8,820 nt of DNA from assembly GCA_016280565.1 (NCBI GenBank), contig JAEEGY010000189.1, positions 1 to 8,820 of the forward strand, given 5' to 3'. The notes beneath the pieces were generated by a model. The model saw nothing but the letters and a program-made list of their open reading frames with translations, had not been told where the DNA came from and did not search any database. Both the position numbers and the translations under genes were made by a program. This DNA is from Fretibacterium sp. GTDB taxonomy: Bacteria; Synergistota; Synergistia; Synergistales; Aminobacteriaceae. Below, piece by piece: positions 5,833 through 8,820 of this stretch (the stretch's first letter is position 1; each line of letters opens with the position of its first letter).

Positions 5833-6855
5833 TTACTTATTTCGGGTGAAATACGGGGCGTATTTCGCGGCCAGGCGAATGGCCTCGACCATACTGACCT
5901 CGCTCACCCGGTTTTTCCCTGCGATATCAAAGGCCGTTCCGTGGTCCACGCTGGTGCGGAGGATCGGCATCCCGTTGGTGATGGAGATCGTCCGCTCAAA
6001 GTCCAGGGTCTTCGTCGCGATGTGCCCCTGGTCGTGATACAGCTAAAGGACGCTGCTGTAACGCCCCTGCGCCGCCTGGTGAAACACAGAATCTGCCCCG
6101 ATAGGTCCGGCTACATTGTACCCCTCCGCCTTGAGCTGTTCAACCGCCGGGGCGATCTCGTTGACCTCCTCCCAGCCAAAGAGCCCGTGCTCCCCGCAGT
6201 GGGGGTTCAGCCCCGCCACCGCCATGGTGCCGCCCGTCACGCCCAGCCGCTCCAGCGCCGCGAGGCACTCCTTGACGCAGGCCACGATGCTGTCCTTTTT
6301 GATCTGCCCCAGCATCTGCAGCAGCGACAGATGGCGCGTCAGGAAGAACACCCGGAGCCCGCTGACGCCCCCCGGAGTGTTGGTCTCGAACATGGTCAGC
6401 GGGTCCTTCGTGCCCGTCAGGGCCCCGAAGATCTCCGTGTGGCCGATGAAGGGGACATTGGCGGCGTGAAGGGCCTCCTTGTTGATGGGCGTGGTGGCCA
6501 CGGCCGCGGCCTTTCCGTCCATGGCCAGTTTGACGCTCCGCTCGATGTACTCGTAGGCGGCGCGCCCGCACATGGCCTGGACCTTGCCGTACTCAAAGGT
6601 CCCCATGTCGATGTTGTCCAGGTCGATGAGGTTCAGGACCCCCTCTTTGAACTCCGCGTCCCCGGCGTCCCGGCACAGATGGATGGACAGCCCCGCCCCC
6701 GTGAGGGCGATGGCCTTCTCGATGATCTTTTTGTCACCCACGATGAGGCAGTCCGCGCAGCCCTTCACGATATCGGTGACAAGGGCCTTGACCACGATCT
6801 CCGGCCCCACCCCGGCGGGGTCGCCGATGGGGACCGCGATGATTGGCTTGTTCAT
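5833..6855 (-). pseudogene. pdxA2: PdxA2-type 4-phospho-D-threonate/erythronate dehydrogenase, interrupted by an in-frame TAG
   Basis: The full frame from ATG 6855 to TAA 5833-5835 is 341 codons, the normal size for PdxA-family enzymes. It is split by TAG at codon 271 (6043-6045). The first part has GDPAGVGPEI (11-20), TTPINKEAL (121-129), substrate-binding GHTE (138-141), and metal ligands His175 (TRHLSL) and His219 (LNPHCGE). After the TAG the same frame continues [18 protein letters not shown], then [17 protein letters not shown], to the usual C-terminus. The third metal ligand is His274, 55 residues after His219, exactly the spacing of the E. coli PdxA ligands 211 and 266. The TAG takes the place of E. 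coli Ala263. The enzyme would oxidise 4-phospho-threonate or -erythronate with NAD to a 3-keto acid that decarboxylates to dihydroxyacetone phosphate. A 270-residue product would lack the metal site and the dimer-completing C-terminus. AAGGGGGA about 10 nt before ATG is the Shine-Dalgarno. The longer open frame to 7389 is a shadow of the kinase gene. Confidence 0.85.
6043..6045 (-). other. In-frame amber codon (TAG) in pdxA2
   Basis: The + strand bases CTA at 6043-6045 read TAG on the - strand, between codons for Val-Leu and Leu-Tyr-His-Asp-Gln-Gly. No base is gained or lost relative to the family spacing. A single change from TCG (Ser) would explain it, since small residues are usual at this position. 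TAG also ends three intact frames in this window (598, 4089, 6876), so it works as an ordinary stop here. Confidence 0.8.
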
Positions 6856-6875
6856 AAAATCAGATTCCCCCTTAC

Positions 6876-8183
6876 CTATATAAATAACTTGCCTTTCAAG
6901 TAGTTCACGCAGAGGTTGATGGCGTTGGAGCCCCCCTGGCTGCCGCCCTTGGTGACGATGTGGAGCCCGTCGAAGGCCCCGCCCCGCAAGAGCCCGTAGG
7001 CTGCAAGGGGCAGCACCTCGTCCTGGAGCTCCAGCCCCGACGCGCCGAACTTCCGGCACACCGCCTGGGTCACGTCCCCGCCGCTGACGTAGAGCCCCCG
7101 GAACAGCGGCTCTCCCTTCAAAACGCGCCACGCGGCCTCCGCCATGGAGTCGTTGATGCGGCCCGTGGCCTCGTCCAGGGAGCAGTGGTCCCGCTCCATG
7201 TAGGGGGCGAAGTCGATGCGGTTCTCCGGGTAGAGGCCATCCCCCGTCACGGTGACGACGGTGTTCAGCGGCGCCTTGTCCAGGGCCTCGGCCACCGCCC
7301 GGGCGATCTCCGCCTCCCGCTCCCCTTCGGACTCCAGGAGGCGCCGCGTCTCCACAAAAACGTTGGCGATGGGATGCTGAGCCAGCCACAGCTCCTCCAT
7401 CTGGGCCGTGGTGTTGGGGTTGACGCTGCCCACGACGGCTAAGATTTTCCGCCGTTCCTTGCGCTCATAGGGCGTAACCAGCTTTCGGGCCAGGGTCGCC
7501 GTGAAGGCGCCGGGGTCCACAGCCAAAACTTTCCTGTGGCTCGTGATGACCGCGTCGGCAATGAGGTTCAGGTCGTCGTCCGTCACGCAGTCGATCACGA
7601 TGACGCGCCTGCCCGCGTCCGCCAGGGCATTGATCTCGTCCGCCAGGCGGTGCTTGCCGTTCATGAGTCCGCTTAAGGAAATGGACGACACCTCATATTT
7701 GCTCTGTTCCCGGAACAGCTTCGCCATGTCCGAGGTCTTGACCGGCGTCTTGGGGTCGATGGCGATGTTGGTCTTGTGCAGGGGCAGCCCGTCCACCAGC
7801 AGATAGCCCCCCACCAGCGTCCGGCCCGAGGAGGGGAAGCAGGGGGCCGACACCGCGATGAAGTCCTCCCCCAGGCAGTCCAGCATGGCATCCGTCTCGC
7901 TGCCCAGGTTGCCCCGCAGCGTGGAGTCGATGCGCTTGGAGTAGAGTTTCACGTCCTCCCCCATCAGGAGCTCCGTTGCCCGTTTGACGCGGGACGCGGC
8001 CTCCTCCGGGCTCGCGGCCCGGCTGTCCGTGGGGTAGATCACGCAGTCGCAGTCCTTAAGGGCTGCCGGTTCCAGCCCTGCCCCGTTCAAAACGGTGTGG
8101 GCCCGGTAGCCCATCCGGGCCAGGAGCACGCCCGTGGCGTTTCCGCCCGTCAGATCGTCCGCAACGACAACGCACTGAGCCAT
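6876..8183 (-). CDS. DUF1537 four-carbon acid sugar kinase (complete; D-threonate kinase-like)
   Basis: This 435-residue cytoplasmic kinase would phosphorylate the 4-hydroxyl of a C4 acid sugar (threonate, erythronate or 3-oxo-tetronate) with ATP. The N-terminal substrate domain carries ADDLTGGN (8-15), PTDSRA (51-56) and KRIDSTLRGN (83-92). The C-terminal nucleotide-binding domain carries GSVNPNTTAQ (252-261), SGGDVT (367-372) and TKGGSQGG (411-418). These are the hallmark motifs of the DUF1537 kinases (DtnK/OtnK/LtnK group), and both domains look intact. ATG 8183 follows AAAGGA by 7 nt, and the gene starts 4 nt after the stop of the preceding kinase gene, so translational coupling is likely. 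Its TAG stop at 6876-6878 is 20 nt before the pdxA2 start. The pairing with PdxA2 suggests a D-threonate or D-erythronate 4-kinase. The exact stereoisomer cannot be read from sequence. Confidence 0.9.
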   Translation of the reverse strand: MAQCVVVADDLTGGNATGVLLARMGYRAHTVLNGAGLEPAALKDCDCVIYPTDSRAASPEEAASRVKRATELLMGEDVKLYSKRIDSTLRGNLGSETDAMLDCLGEDFIAVSAPCFPSSGRTLVGGYLLVDGLPLHKTNIAIDPKTPVKTSDMAKLFREQSKYEVSSISLSGLMNGKHRLADEINALADAGRRVIVIDCVTDDDLNLIADAVITSHRKVLAVDPGAFTATLARKLVTPYERKERRKILAVVGSVNPNTTAQMEELWLAQHPIANVFVETRRLLESEGEREAEIARAVAEALDKAPLNTVVTVTGDGLYPENRIDFAPYMERDHCSLDEATGRINDSMAEAAWRVLKGEPLFRGLYVSGGDVTQAVCRKFGASGLELQDEVLPLAAYGLLRGGAFDGLHIVTKGGSQGGSNAINLCVNYLKGKLFI

Positions 8184-8187
8184 GTTC

Positions 8188-8820
8188 TTATCCTTTCGCC
8201 GTCAGGATCTCGACGGCCTCTTTCAGCGTCTCCGCACCCCCGACGTTGCCGGGGAAGATGACGTAGGGCGTCTTTGGGAACTTGCTCTCCGGGCCCGTCT
8301 GCCACACGGGGATGCCCGGCCGGATCTGCCCCAGGACGTTGGCCCGCTTCACGCCCAGGGCCTTGACCCCCACGTCGCTGGAGGTAATGCCCCCCTTGGC
8401 GATCACAAAGGCCGGGGTGACGCTCAGCCGCCCCACCAGGGACTGCACCGCGTCGGAAATCTTCACGGAGAGACGCAGCTCGTCCTCCTTGTCCCCCGTG
8501 TCCGCCGTGATGAGGGTCCGCGTCGTGTAGCAGCAGACGGTCTTTCCGGCTTTGATGCAGGCTTCCTCCTTTTCAAGGCAGCGCTTCACTTCCTCCGCAA
8601 AGGCCGCGCTGTCCTTCACCAGCCCGGCGTTCAGCTCAATAAATTCAATGTCCTCCAGGTTTTTCAGGGCCTCCACCTGTTCCGTGGTCCTGGCCGTATG
8701 GGAACCCACGACGATGACGCCCCCGTTGGACGTCTCCTTCACCACCATTTTCTCCCGGGTCAAAAGCGGCTGATCCGTCACGCCGCCCATGACTTTCACC
8801 AGGGCCGCCGCCGAGCGGAA
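8188..8820 (-). CDS. C-terminal half of a second DUF1537 four-carbon acid sugar kinase (start outside window)
   Basis: The frame is open from the window edge (8820) to TAA 8188-8190 and gives 210 residues. The GTG at 8799 is probably an internal Val, because the preceding residues (FRSAAALVKVMGG) match the RSAAS-type entry to the C-terminal nucleotide-binding domain of DUF1537 kinases. Further domain features are VIVVGSHT (residues 35-42), IAKGGITSSD (140-149), GQIRPGIPVWQTG (164-176) and FPGNVGG (189-195). The missing part should be the N-terminal substrate domain with the DDxTG motif. The glycine motifs differ from those of the downstream kinase (AKGGITSSD/PGNVGG against SGGDVT/TKGGSQGG), so this is a divergent paralogue and not a recent duplicate. 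It is the first gene seen of the operon, ending 4 nt before the next kinase. Substrate unknown. Confidence 0.85.
   Translation of the reverse strand, partial: FRSAAALVKVMGGVTDQPLLTREKMVVKETSNGGVIVVGSHTARTTEQVEALKNLEDIEFIELNAGLVKDSAAFAEEVKRCLEKEEACIKAGKTVCCYTTRTLITADTGDKEDELRLSVKISDAVQSLVGRLSVTPAFVIAKGGITSSDVGVKALGVKRANVLGQIRPGIPVWQTGPESKFPKTPYVIFPGNVGGAETLKEAVEILTAKG

Noticed and set aside
6043..6045. Pyrrolysine at codon 271 of pdxA2
   Set aside because: No pyl gene is visible here, TAG ends other frames in the window, the position normally holds a small residue, and PdxA is not a known pyrrolysine protein. It is kept only as a test under the amber finding.
5299..6903. Long + strand open frame of 534 codons opposite the permease and dehydrogenase genes
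   Set aside because: It lies antisense to two clear gene families, its product is low-complexity and rich in Asp/Arg/Gly/His, and it has no motif. It is a GC-bias shadow.
6856..7389. N-terminal extension of the dehydrogenase frame up to 7389
   Set aside because: It overlaps the complete DUF1537 kinase in another frame and is Gly/Arg-rich noise. The real start is ATG 6855 with a Shine-Dalgarno site and the PIIAVPIGDPAGVGPE start of PdxA proteins.

Overview
The window looks like chromosomal DNA of a high-GC member of the Synergistota, possibly a gut-type Synergistes or Cloacibacillus relative. The main clue is the first gene. Its protein ends in a Ser-rich stretch, the motif SGCDAG, a hydrophobic helix and a basic tail (RTRKR), which is the layout of the Synergist-CTERM sorting signal. 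The strong Shine-Dalgarno sites and the overall gene content fit this. The genus is inference.

Left half (+ strand). Positions 1-600 hold the C-terminal part of the Synergist-CTERM surface protein, closed by a hairpin terminator (632-667). A sigma-70-like promoter (722-750) precedes gpmA (816-1562), the 2,3-bisphosphoglycerate-dependent phosphoglycerate mutase. The gpmA-aminotransferase gap (1563-1779) is unusual. It carries a 37-bp second copy of the last codons of gpmA, a G5/C5 hairpin and a long imperfect stem-loop that could be a leader RNA. Then come a class I/II PLP aminotransferase (1780-3015) and, 13 bp later, a DUF554 membrane protein (3029-3778). Next is a MNT/HEPN toxin-antitoxin-type pair: the nucleotidyltransferase (3801-4091) is intact, but its HEPN (DUF86) partner (4078-4307) has lost its middle part and its reading frame.

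Right half (- strand, read from 8820 down). This is a four-gene operon for catabolism of a C4 acid sugar (threonate/erythronate type). It holds the C-terminal half of one DUF1537 four-carbon acid sugar kinase (cut by the window edge), a complete second DUF1537 kinase of a different subtype (6876-8183), a PdxA2-type 4-phospho-threonate/erythronate dehydrogenase (5833-6855) and a GntP-family permease (4402-5814). Gaps are 4, 20 and 18 nt and each gene has its own Shine-Dalgarno site. The expected route is import by GntP, 4-phosphorylation by the kinase, then oxidation and decarboxylation by PdxA2 to dihydroxyacetone phosphate. The two halves converge on a bidirectional terminator (4308-4344).

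The most striking observation is a single in-frame TAG at codon 271 of the pdxA2 gene. It sits between two otherwise perfectly co-linear halves, three codons before the third metal-ligand histidine. Without readthrough the enzyme should be dead and the pathway would stop at the phosphorylated acid. I found no CRISPR array, tRNA, rRNA or insertion sequence, and I do not see a clearly new multi-gene system.
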